From Ferrimonas balearica DSM 9799 (GTDB lineage: Bacteria; Pseudomonadota; Gammaproteobacteria; Enterobacterales; Shewanellaceae), in assembly GCF_000148645.1 (NCBI RefSeq), contig NC_014541.1:1240001-1304000 (forward strand): DNA of 64,000 nt. Reading direction: 5' to 3'. Shown here one piece after another: positions 34,872-43,069 of the stretch. The stretch's first letter is position 1; every line of letters starts with the position of its first letter. A model generated the notes under the pieces. The model was given only the letters and a program-made list of their open reading frames with translations. It was not told the DNA's origin and did no database searches. The translations under genes were made by a program, and so were the position numbers.

Positions 34872-37715
34872 ATGCTGACCATCAAGAAGTCGGTGCTGTG
34901 TTTGGCCATCGGATCGGTAATGACGACTGCACCTGTAGCGGTAGCTGCAGAGGAAGACAATTCTGAAGTCGAACGCATTGAAGTTACCGGAAGCCGCATT
35001 TTCCGTGAGGGGGCTATTGCGCCTTCTCCGGTAACGGTCATTACAGCAGAAACCCTTTTGTCGACCGGCGCCACCAACATTGGTGATGCGCTTAACGAGT
35101 TGCCAGCCCTGGCAACCACCTTCTCTCTTGCCAGCTCCGGCGGCAGCAGCATTGGTACCGCAGGTCTTAACCTGCTGGACCTGCGTGGTATGGGCACCGC
35201 CCGTACCCTGGTGCTGGTGAATGGCAAGCGTCACGTAGGTGGTTTCGCGGGTGTGGCTTCCGTTGACGTTAACACCATCCCCACCGAGTGGGTTGAGAGC
35301 GTTGAGATCGTGACCGGCGGTGCGTCCGCGGTATACGGTGCCGACGCGGTTACCGGCGTTGTGAACTTCCGCCTGAAGGAAGACATCGTGGGTCTCAACG
35401 TTAATGGCCAGTACGGTATGGCCGATGACAGCGATTTCGAAAACTATCGTGTTGCTCTGAGCTACGGTGCGGACTTCGCTGATGGCCGTGGTAACGCCGC
35501 CATCTCCATCGAGTACGCTGAGCAGAACGAGCTGAACGCGCTGGACCGCGACCAGACCGCCATCTCCCGCCGTCACCTGACCAACCCTGACGATGCCGCG
35601 ACTGTCCGTACCTGGTACGACAATGCCGGTATCTGGGCCATCAACAACGCAGGTGTTGTCGGTTTCTACGGTGGTGTTCCGGGCTTCTACAGCTTTAACC
35701 CGGATGGCACCCCGGTGCCCCAGGGTACGGGTACCATCACCGACGGCATCTCCTGTGCCGGTGAAAACTGTGACTTCGTTAACCTCAACGAGTGGGTTAG
35801 CCTGCAGCCGGAGTTTGACCGCACCACCGTCAACTTCAAAACCAACTACGACGTCACCGACAACCTGAACGCTTACTTTGAAGCGAAGTGGTCCCAGACC
35901 AACTCGCTGAACAACTTCCAGCCGGCGTTCTTCTTCTTTGATCCGGAAAACACCCTGATCACCCGTGACAACGCCTACATCACCCCGGAGCTGGGTGAGC
36001 TGATGGATCAGACTGGCGCAGGTTATGTGGTGGTTAACCGCTTTATGAACGACCTGGGTCCGCGTCTTGAAGACAACAAGCGTGAGATGCAGCGCTATGT
36101 GCTGGGTCTTCAGGGCATTGTGATGGACGACTGGGATCTGGATGCGTACGCCATCTACGGCGAAACCAAGCAGACCCGTAAGAACCTGAACAACCTGATC
36201 TTCTCCAAGTTCCGCCAGTCCATCGATGCCGTATTCGATGACGCCGGTAACATTGTGTGTCGCGATGCCGAGGCTCAGGCTGCTGGCTGTGTGCCCTCCA
36301 GCCTGTTTGGCGAAGGCGGCGTTTCTCCGGAAGCGGCAGCCTGGTTCAGCACCACCACTGTGGCTGACTCTAAGGTCTCTCAGTACGTAGCAGGTGCCTC
36401 TTTGGCCAACGCTGCACTGTTTGAGCTGCCGGCTGGCGCCGTTGGTGTGGCCACCGGTATCGAGTACCGCAAAGAGAAGAGTGAGTCCAACGAAGACCCG
36501 TTTGCCGCCACCGGCGACACCTTCTTTAACGCCCTGCAGCCGGAATCCGGCAGCTTTGACGTTTCCGAAATCTACGGTGAGATCTCCGTGCCGCTGCTGG
36601 CTGACATCCCGCTGATCGACAGCCTGGTAGTGGACGGTGCGGTACGTTACGCCGACTACGAGACCGTAGGCGGTGTGACCAGCTGGAAGGTGGGCCTGGA
36701 CTGGACCGTGTACCAGGACCTGCGCGTTCGTTCCACCGTGTCTACTGCACTGCGTGCACCGAACATCGGTGAGTTCTACGGCGCCAAGTCTCAGAACTTC
36801 TTCAACGTTGACGACAGCTGTAAGTCCAGCGAGCTGGCAGCGCTGGAGCCGGAAACCCGTGCCATCCGTGCCGCCAACTGTGCGGCTCTGGGCATCCCGG
36901 CTGACTTCGATTCCGACTACGACAGCGCCTCCATCGAGGGTGTGTCTGGTGGTAACGATGAGCTGAAAGAGGAGAAGTCTGACAGCTTCACCGTGGGCTT
37001 CGCTTACCAGCCGAGCTACGTCGAAGGCATGTCCTTGACCGTGGACTACTGGCAGATCGAGATCGAAGATGCCATCGCCAGCGTTGGCGCTCAGGACATC
37101 ATCGACCGCTGTGTGGATTCCACCACCGGCATCGATAACCAGTGGTGTGCGCTGATCACCCGTGACGCGGACAACTACGAAATCACCAACCTCGAGCAGA
37201 TCGTTCAGAACGTGGCCAAGCAGGAAGCCTCTGGTGTGGACATCGAGCTGGCGTACGACTTCGCGTTGTTCTCCGGTGACATGCGCACCAACCTGATCGC
37301 CACCTACCTGATCGACCGTGACGAGTTCCCGTTCCAGGATGAACCGGACCAGAAAGAGGAGTATGCCGGCACCATTGGTGAAGCCAATTGGCAGGCTCAG
37401 CTGAATCTGGCTTACGACATCAACAACTGGAACATCAACTGGAAGACTCGCTACATCGAAGAAGTGGATGTGTACACTCCGCAGTTCGCTGGCCAGTTTG
37501 ACAAGCCTTACTCCGACATCATGACCTGGGGCACCTACTTCGTCAGCGACGCGCTGGTGCAGTACTCCTTTGCCAATGGTCTGAGCGTGGGTGTGGGTAT
37601 CGACAACCTGTTTGACCGCGACCTGCCCCGTACCACCAGTGGTACCGGCACCGGCAGTGCCAGCTACGACAACATCGGTCGTTTCTACTACCTGACTGCC
37701 CGTTTCGAGATGTAA
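34872..37715 (+). CDS. TonB-dependent outer membrane receptor
   Basis: This 947-residue receptor has a signal peptide (1-27). The motif VERIEVTGSRI, which recurs in three other receptors of this window, serves as the TonB-box region. A plug follows with LDLRGMGTARTLVLVNGKR, NTIP and GGASAVYGADAVTGVVNF, then a large barrel ending YYLTARFEM. The NSIP/NTIP plug type is abundant in marine Alteromonadales and often takes up peptides, sugars or metal chelates. AGGAGAGA precedes ATG 34872; an ATG at 34824 would add 16 residues before the signal. Codon use is strongly biased, suggesting high expression. Confidence 0.94.
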   Translation: MLTIKKSVLCLAIGSVMTTAPVAVAAEEDNSEVERIEVTGSRIFREGAIAPSPVTVITAETLLSTGATNIGDALNELPALATTFSLASSGGSSIGTAGLNLLDLRGMGTARTLVLVNGKRHVGGFAGVASVDVNTIPTEWVESVEIVTGGASAVYGADAVTGVVNFRLKEDIVGLNVNGQYGMADDSDFENYRVALSYGADFADGRGNAAISIEYAEQNELNALDRDQTAISRRHLTNPDDAATVRTWYDNAGIWAINNAGVVGFYGGVPGFYSFNPDGTPVPQGTGTITDGISCAGENCDFVNLNEWVSLQPEFDRTTVNFKTNYDVTDNLNAYFEAKWSQTNSLNNFQPAFFFFDPENTLITRDNAYITPELGELMDQTGAGYVVVNRFMNDLGPRLEDNKREMQRYVLGLQGIVMDDWDLDAYAIYGETKQTRKNLNNLIFSKFRQSIDAVFDDAGNIVCRDAEAQAAGCVPSSLFGEGGVSPEAAAWFSTTTVADSKVSQYVAGASLANAALFELPAGAVGVATGIEYRKEKSESNEDPFAATGDTFFNALQPESGSFDVSEIYGEISVPLLADIPLIDSLVVDGAVRYADYETVGGVTSWKVGLDWTVYQDLRVRSTVSTALRAPNIGEFYGAKSQNFFNVDDSCKSSELAALEPETRAIRAANCAALGIPADFDSDYDSASIEGVSGGNDELKEEKSDSFTVGFAYQPSYVEGMSLTVDYWQIEIEDAIASVGAQDIIDRCVDSTTGIDNQWCALITRDADNYEITNLEQIVQNVAKQEASGVDIELAYDFALFSGDMRTNLIATYLIDRDEFPFQDEPDQKEEYAGTIGEANWQAQLNLAYDINNWNINWKTRYIEEVDVYTPQFAGQFDKPYSDIMTWGTYFVSDALVQYSFANGLSVGVGIDNLFDRDLPRTTSGTGTGSASYDNIGRFYYLTARFEM

Positions 37716-37734
37716 TCGACAAACGCAAAAGTAC

Positions 37735-37763
37735 AAAGCCCCGCCATCTGGCGGGGCTTTTTT
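37735..37763 (+). terminator. Rho-independent terminator after the receptor gene
   Basis: AAAGCCCCGCC (37735-37745), a four-base loop and GGCGGGGC followed by six T. It ends the receptor transcript and is also just beyond the end of the convergent deacetylase-like gene. Confidence 0.9.
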
Positions 37764-37774
37764 ATGGGGGAACG

Positions 37775-38686
37775 TCAGCGCTGGCTCAGCAGGTCACGGG
37801 CGGCAAAGAACAGCTGGCTATGGCGGGGCACCAGATCGGCATGGTCTTTGGCGTAGCCACCACCTATCACCGCAGCCACCGGAATACCTCGTTGCTGGCA
37901 GGCTGACAAGACCGCATGGTCGCGCTGGTACAGGCCATGATCCGACAACGACAGATAGCCCAGGGCGTCGTCCTGATGGACGTCTACTCCGGCGTCGTAA
38001 ATCACCAGGTCGGGTTGATAGAGGTTGAGCAGCCAGGGCAACACGGTGTCGAGGGTGGCCAGGTAGGCGGCGTCATCCAGATCGTTCTCCAGCGGCACGT
38101 CCACATGGGAGCGCGCCTTGCGGGCCGGGAAGTTGCGCTCACAGTGCAAAGAGCAGGTGATGATGTCCGGGTCGTCCTGGCACAGCGCCGCGCTGCCATC
38201 CCCCTGGTGGACATCGCAGTCAAAGATCAGCACCCGGCTGACGGCCTGACGCTGCAACAGCAGGCGGGCTGCCAACACCAGATCGTTAAACACACAGAAG
38301 CCGCTGCCAAAGTCGCGGTGGGCGTGGTGATAGCCACCGGAAAGATGGCAGGCGATGCCGTGCTCCAGCGCCAGCTCGGCGGCACGCAGTGTGCCGCCAC
38401 AGGCGGTCAGGGTTCGCGCCACCAGAGGCGGGCTCCAGGGGAAGCCGAGACGGCGCTGAGCCTTACGGTCCAGCGTGCCTTGCGCAAAACGTTGCACGTA
38501 GTCGGGGCAGTGTACCTGCGTCACCTGATCCAGCGACAGGGGGACGGGTTGATGCAGTCGCTCAGGTTGCAACACCCCCTGCGCCAGCAGAGCGTCATGC
38601 AGCAGGCGGTATTTGTGGATAGGAAAGCGATGATTGGCGGGCAGAGGCAGCGCCGAATAGATGGGGTGATAGACCGCGTTCAGCAT
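37775..38686 (-). CDS. Histone-deacetylase-family amidohydrolase
   Basis: This 303-residue zinc amidohydrolase of the arginase/deacetylase fold has GGYHHAH (118-123) with the active-site His pair, FDCDVHQGDG with zinc ligands Asp158 and His160, AGVD with the third ligand Asp235, and the GGGY motif with the catalytic tyrosine. Bacterial members deacetylate acetylpolyamines, acetoin-pathway enzymes or other N-acetyl compounds. A polyamine role would suit the neighbourhood but is not shown. ATG 38686 directly abuts the T run of the upstream terminator, leaving no room for a normal ribosome site; the N-terminus YHPIYS at residues 6-11 argues that the start is nevertheless correct. Confidence 0.9.
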   Translation of the reverse strand: MLNAVYHPIYSALPLPANHRFPIHKYRLLHDALLAQGVLQPERLHQPVPLSLDQVTQVHCPDYVQRFAQGTLDRKAQRRLGFPWSPPLVARTLTACGGTLRAAELALEHGIACHLSGGYHHAHRDFGSGFCVFNDLVLAARLLLQRQAVSRVLIFDCDVHQGDGSAALCQDDPDIITCSLHCERNFPARKARSHVDVPLENDLDDAAYLATLDTVLPWLLNLYQPDLVIYDAGVDVHQDDALGYLSLSDHGLYQRDHAVLSACQQRGIPVAAVIGGGYAKDHADLVPRHSQLFFAARDLLSQR

Positions 38687-38716
38687 AAAAAAAACGGGCT
38701 GCCCGAAGGCAGCCCG
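38687..38716 (-). terminator. Terminator after the DUF2057 gene, touching the next start codon
   Basis: CGGGCTGCC (38695-38703) pairs perfectly with GGCAGCCCG (38708-38716), with eight T on the minus strand (38694-38687). The next base begins the ATG of the deacetylase-like gene. Confidence 0.9.
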
Positions 38717-38723
38717 ACCACAA

Positions 38724-39386
38724 TTACAGTTGCTGTACCGCCCAGCTCATAAAGGCTTTGCGGGTGGCGTCGTCGGCTTGTTCCCACCAGTACTTCAGCA
38801 TCTCCTCTGCACGGGCATCGGTCGGGGCGCTCGGCGCTGCGGGCTTGGCACTCTCTTGACTGGCGTTGCTGGCGGCGACAGCCGCGGTGCCGCTGGCGGT
38901 GGCGGCCAGAGCGGCGTCTTCGGCGCTCGGGGCAGTGGGCTGGTCACCCAGCAGCTTGTCAACAAAGCTGGACTCGTCAGACTGGGTTTGCTGCAGCGAG
39001 AACGTCGCGGCCGCACCGTTGCTGGCGGTGATCACCACCTGCGGCGCTTCGGCGTAAGCCTCAGCGGTTTTGACGTCGAGAATGCGGCGGTCGGCGGCCA
39101 ACTGGTAATCCACGCCCGGCTCAACGTTCAGGGTAATCACGAACGGCGAAGAGGATACCCGGCGGTGACCGTCACCGACGCTTTCCGGCACCAGATCTTT
39201 GTACTGCAGGGCGATCTTGCGCTGGCCCGGGGTCAGCTCCAGCTCATCCTTATGGCTGAACAGGGAGGAGCTGACCTTGGTGCCATCAAGGGCCACAAAC
39301 TCAAACTCCATCGGGATGGTGAGGCTTTCCGCCCAGGACAGGGGGGACGCCAGCAGGGCGAGGCTCAGAGCCATGGCCTTTTTCAT
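38724..39386 (-). CDS. DUF2057 (YccT-like) periplasmic protein
   Basis: This 220-residue protein has a signal peptide (1-19). The DUF2057 domain follows: IPMEFEFVALDGTKVSS, then a QRKIALQYKDLV block in the first 80 residues. An Ala/Ser-rich linker (about 150-185) leads to a C-terminal YWWEQADDATRKAFMSW helix. E. coli YccT is reported to affect curli assembly; for most members the role is unknown. ATG 39386 with AAAGGAG is chosen. It lies 11 bp after priC, in the same direction. Confidence 0.82.
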   Translation of the reverse strand: MKKAMALSLALLASPLSWAESLTIPMEFEFVALDGTKVSSSLFSHKDELELTPGQRKIALQYKDLVPESVGDGHRRVSSSPFVITLNVEPGVDYQLAADRRILDVKTAEAYAEAPQVVITASNGAAATFSLQQTQSDESSFVDKLLGDQPTAPSAEDAALAATASGTAAVAASNASQESAKPAAPSAPTDARAEEMLKYWWEQADDATRKAFMSWAVQQL

Positions 39387-39397
39387 TCGGTTCTCCT

Positions 39398-40039
39398 TTA
39401 GAACGATCCGCGTCCGGGCTTCTCCAGGTGCGCGATGCGCTGCTCGATAAAGGTCATTGCCTGGCGACAACGACCTAATCGCTTGTGGGTGGCCAGGATT
39501 TCATTTTGCAGTGTGATTTTGTCCGCGCCCTGATGCAAGTCCAAGCGCTGCTCAAGTTCACGGATTTTCTGTTCCAGACGGTCTGCCCAGTTCTGATGTT
39601 TGCGCAGCTCATCGTAGAGTTGGTGGCTGGAGCGCATGACTGAGCGGGCGATCCAGTGGTATTCGTTGTTGGTTTTCTTGGCGTTACGGCGGGCACCAGC
39701 CAGAGCACTGGTTTGGTGACCACGACGCATCACCGCCGTATTGGCCAACGCCTGGGCGACGGCACTGAAGCGGTTGGCGAAGCGGTGGCATACCAATTCC
39801 ACCGCATCTGGACGGGCGCCAAGCTGCTCCAGCTGCTGGATCTGCTTGAGGTCCTGTCTCAGTACCTGCAGGCAGCTGCTCAGGCTGGCACCCTGGTGGT
39901 CGAACAATTGGTCGTGAAAGGCACTTTGGTTGGCCAGCCACTTTTTGTCGGCCGGGGTCAGCTGAGCGTCGTGCTCCCGCACCTGCTCCTCCAACCGGGC
40001 CAGCTGGGTTTCCAACCGTTGCAGCATCGGACTGCTCAT
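39398..40039 (-). CDS. priC: Primosomal replication protein PriC (N'')
   Basis: This all-helical 213-residue protein of the PriC family ends with the conserved CRQAMTFIEQRIAHLE helix and has a basic central HQTSALAGARR stretch. PriC helps restart replication by loading DnaB at stalled forks, working with SSB. The start ATG at 40039 overlaps the stop codon of the TSUP permease gene by four bases (ATGA), so they are translationally coupled. A longer open frame upstream is just the permease gene read in another frame. Confidence 0.85.
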   Translation of the reverse strand: MSSPMLQRLETQLARLEEQVREHDAQLTPADKKWLANQSAFHDQLFDHQGASLSSCLQVLRQDLKQIQQLEQLGARPDAVELVCHRFANRFSAVAQALANTAVMRRGHQTSALAGARRNAKKTNNEYHWIARSVMRSSHQLYDELRKHQNWADRLEQKIRELEQRLDLHQGADKITLQNEILATHKRLGRCRQAMTFIEQRIAHLEKPGRGSF

Positions 40040-40809
40040 AGCCACGCCTTCCAGGCCAGGTTGGCGGCGATGATCATCACCATGGTAATAAACACCGGAC
40101 GGATAAAGCGACCGCCAAAGCGGATGGCGGAGTGGGCGCCAATCCAGGCACCGGCCATCAGCGACAGGCCCATGGCGATGCCGATACTGAACTGGACATG
40201 GCCCAGAGCAATAAAGAAACCGAGCGAGGTGGCGTTGCTGACAAAATTCATGCTTCGGGCCAGGCCGGATGACAACAGGATATTCATCTTGTACAGCATC
40301 ATCGACGAGGCGGTCCAGAAGGCGCCGGTACCCGGGCCGGCAAAGCCGTCGTAGAAGCCGATGGCCAGACCCTGTCCCCACTGGCGGCGGTGCACCGACT
40401 TGGTCGCTTCGGGCAGTTGGTGCTGTTCCTCCTGCGGGGGCTTGCTGACCAGTGAATGCACGGCAATGGCCAAAATCAGCAGGGGCAGGGCACGCTCCAG
40501 CCAGTCCACGCTGAGCGCGTCGACCGCAAGGGTGCCAATGGCGGCACCGAGCAAGGTGCCCCAGAAGGCGCGCTGCCAGAAGCGCGGATCAAACAACTTC
40601 TTGCGATAGAAGGTGTAGCTGGCGGTGGCCGAGCCAAAGGTGGCGGCCAACTTATTGGTGCCCAGCGCCAGATGGGGCGGTAAACCGGCAGTCAGCAGGG
40701 CGGGGATGGTCAGCAGACCACCACCACCCGCGATGGCATCGACAAAGCCGGCCACGAAGGCGACAGCGGCCAGCATAGCCATCAGGTTGAAATCCAGAGC
40801 CAGCTCCAA
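40036..40809 (-). CDS. TSUP-family permease (TauE/SafE type, YfcA-like)
   Basis: This 257-residue membrane protein has eight hydrophobic segments. The duplicated family motif occurs as GFVDAIAGGGGLLTIPALL near residue 22 and YDGFAGPGTGAFWTAS near residue 155. TSUP proteins move sulfur compounds or organic acids across the inner membrane; the substrate of the YfcA branch is unknown. It lies 25 bp downstream of dinG and overlaps priC, forming a mixed housekeeping operon. Confidence 0.9.
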   Translation of the reverse strand: MELALDFNLMAMLAAVAFVAGFVDAIAGGGGLLTIPALLTAGLPPHLALGTNKLAATFGSATASYTFYRKKLFDPRFWQRAFWGTLLGAAIGTLAVDALSVDWLERALPLLILAIAVHSLVSKPPQEEQHQLPEATKSVHRRQWGQGLAIGFYDGFAGPGTGAFWTASSMMLYKMNILLSSGLARSMNFVSNATSLGFFIALGHVQFSIGIAMGLSLMAGAWIGAHSAIRFGGRFIRPVFITMVMIIAANLAWKAWL

Positions 40810-40834
40810 AGGGGGTTCTCCTTAGCTCCGCCGC

Positions 40835-42910
40835 TCAATATTCAATGTGGCGGCGGTAGGGGGGCAGCGAGTTGAGCAGGGCGGTGCCGTACTGCTTGCT
40901 GACGAGACGTCGGTCGAGGATGGTAATCCTGCCATAATCCTGTTCGTTGCGCAGCAGACGGCCGCACGCTTGCACCAGCTTTTTGGCGGCGTCGGGCACC
41001 GCCAATTGAAGGAAGGGGTTGCCGCCTTTCGCCTTGATGTACTCAGCGTGGGCCTGATCCACCGGAGAGGTCGGTACCGCAAACGGCACCCGGGTGATGA
41101 TCAGGTTGGTCAGGTAGTCGCCGGGCAGGTCGAGACCCTCGGAGAAGCTGCCGGTGCCGAACAGGATAGAGGGCTTGCCGGCATCGATGCGAGCCTTGTG
41201 CTCTCGGATCAGCTCCTGCCGGGGCGATTCTCCCTGCACCAGTACCGGCAGACGTTTAAAACGACGCAGCGATTCCGCCACGGACTCCATCTGCCGGTAG
41301 GAGGTAAACAGCACCAGGCTGGCGGACTCCTCTTCCAGCAGGGCCGGTATCATCGTGTTGAGGACGTCGGAGAAGCGATCATCATTGGGCTCCACCTCAA
41401 CCTTGGGCAGGAACAGCGTGGCGTTGTCCTGATAATTAAAGGGGGAGGGCAGGTTGAGGTAGCGGGTGCCGTCATCGGCACGCAGCCCCACCTGATGGCG
41501 GTAATGATCAAAGTTGCCCAGCGCCATCAGGGTGGCGGAGAGCAATGCCACCCCGGCGGCCTTACTCCACAACATCTCCTCCAGCATAAAGCCGATCTCG
41601 ATGGGCGAGGCGCTGACCAGGTAGTCATCCCGGTTGCCATCCAGTTTGTCGATCCAGCGGGCTTGCGGGGCACTCTTCTCCGGCACCGGCTTGGCCAGCA
41701 TCTGCCAGAGGTTGTCCTGGTTCTCCAGCCGCTGCATGGCAAAACCGAGGTCCGCCACCAGAGGCTCGGCCTTGTGGCCTTTGATCTCGCCATCCTTGAT
41801 CGCTTCCATCAACATCTGTTGCAGCTTGCCAAGCCGCTTCAGTGCGCCACGGCTGGCGCCGCCCAGGCTTTCAACCAGGGTGACCAGTACCGGCGGCAGC
41901 ACGCCTCCGGCAAAGCGGTGGCGTCGGTCCGGGTTATCAAACAGGAAGGGGTTGTTGTCGCAGAACGCCTGCAACTGGCCCATCTGCTCGGTCAGCGAAT
42001 CGACATCTTCGGACAGTTCAGAGGCGGTGATGGCGGCTTTGTCACTGGCCAGCTCCCGGGCCAGTTTGTGGGCCAGCTTTTCCAGTTTGCCCAGCGCATC
42101 GATGGAGCCTTTTACGGTGGCACTGGCGGCGGAGAAGTCACGGGCTACCTGGGGCAGGTGATGGGCCTCGTCCAGCACGTAATACATGCTGTCGGGATCG
42201 GGCAGGATCTTGCCACCGCCCAGCTCCAGATCAGCCAGCAGCAGGCTGTGGTTGATGATCAGCACATCCCAGCTGTCCATCTTCTCCCGGCTTTTGTGGA
42301 ACGGACAGTCGCGGTGGGCCGCCAACTGGCGGTTGCAGCTGTGTTTATCGGAGGCGATCTGGGACCACAGGTGATCCGGCACCGGCTCGGGCACCGAGTC
42401 CACTTCGCCGTCCCATTTACCGTCGTGGTACGCCTGATGCAGGCGCTTCAGCAGGGCCACGTCGCCATCGGCGGGTTTGGTTTCCCATAGCGCTCCCTGG
42501 TTGTCCGGCACTTCACCGGCCAGCAGTTCGAGCTTGGACAAACAGACGTAGCGTTGTCGCCCCTTGGCCAGGCCAAAGCGGAACTGCAAACCGCTGTGTC
42601 GCTGCAACAGGGGTAAGTCCTTATTAACCAGCTGCTCCTGCAGGGCCACGGTGGCGGTGGAGATGCAGAGTTTCTTACCCTGCGCTAAAGCCAGCGGCAG
42701 GGCGCCCAAAGCGTAGGCCAGGGATTTACCGGTACCGGTGCCCGCTTGTACCACGATAATGCGACGGTCTTTCTGGTAGGCGCCAGCCAGGGTTTTGGCG
42801 ATCTCCGCCACCAGGTAATTCTGCTCTTTGCGTCGGACAAAATTGGGGATCGCGTCGGCCAGATTGTTGTAGGCCGTGCGCGTGGATTTTTTCACTTTGT
42901 CGCTGAGCAT
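40835..42910 (-). CDS. dinG: ATP-dependent DNA helicase DinG
   Basis: This 691-residue XPD-like 5'-3' helicase has Walker A AGTGTGKS (56-63), the DEAH box at 247-250, SATL and QACGRLLRNEQDYG (motif VI). It unwinds R-loops and D-loops at blocked forks and is an SOS gene in E. coli. Iron-sulfur cysteines are visible at 123, 192 and 202, but the fourth cysteine, expected between 192 and 202, is absent; His199 lies there instead. A LexA-like box is 34 bp upstream, mirrored by one in front of the divergent polB. Confidence 0.94.
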   Translation of the reverse strand: MLSDKVKKSTRTAYNNLADAIPNFVRRKEQNYLVAEIAKTLAGAYQKDRRIIVVQAGTGTGKSLAYALGALPLALAQGKKLCISTATVALQEQLVNKDLPLLQRHSGLQFRFGLAKGRQRYVCLSKLELLAGEVPDNQGALWETKPADGDVALLKRLHQAYHDGKWDGEVDSVPEPVPDHLWSQIASDKHSCNRQLAAHRDCPFHKSREKMDSWDVLIINHSLLLADLELGGGKILPDPDSMYYVLDEAHHLPQVARDFSAASATVKGSIDALGKLEKLAHKLARELASDKAAITASELSEDVDSLTEQMGQLQAFCDNNPFLFDNPDRRHRFAGGVLPPVLVTLVESLGGASRGALKRLGKLQQMLMEAIKDGEIKGHKAEPLVADLGFAMQRLENQDNLWQMLAKPVPEKSAPQARWIDKLDGNRDDYLVSASPIEIGFMLEEMLWSKAAGVALLSATLMALGNFDHYRHQVGLRADDGTRYLNLPSPFNYQDNATLFLPKVEVEPNDDRFSDVLNTMIPALLEEESASLVLFTSYRQMESVAESLRRFKRLPVLVQGESPRQELIREHKARIDAGKPSILFGTGSFSEGLDLPGDYLTNLIITRVPFAVPTSPVDQAHAEYIKAKGGNPFLQLAVPDAAKKLVQACGRLLRNEQDYGRITILDRRLVSKQYGTALLNSLPPYRRHIEY

Positions 42911-42943
42911 GAGGCGGCGGGATCCCTAACAGGTAAAAAACGG

Positions 42944-42959
42944 CTGTATAGAATACCAG
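42944..42959. promoter_or_regulatory. LexA-like SOS box proximal to dinG
   Basis: CTGT-ATAGAATA-CCAG matches the gammaproteobacterial CTGT-N8-ACAG with one change in the right half-site. It is 34 bp upstream of the dinG start. Confidence 0.6.
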
Positions 42960-43032
42960 TGTCTTGGCGACAATGCTCTGGGAAAGTGGTGGTCCATGCT
43001 GCACCGTCAATCGGCCATTGTGTCTTTCGAGC

Positions 43033-43048
43033 CTGTACATATACCCAG
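43033..43048. promoter_or_regulatory. LexA-like SOS box proximal to polB
   Basis: CTGT-ACATATAC-CCAG has the same single deviation as the dinG box and a TA-rich centre like strong LexA sites. It lies 21 bp upstream of the polB start. Confidence 0.65.
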
Positions 43049-43069
43049 TATCTGGCCGACAATGGGGGC

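Noticed and set aside
34845-37736. A 963-codon open frame antisense to the TonB-dependent receptor
   Set aside because: It mirrors the receptor gene and results from its strong codon bias. It has no protein-family features.
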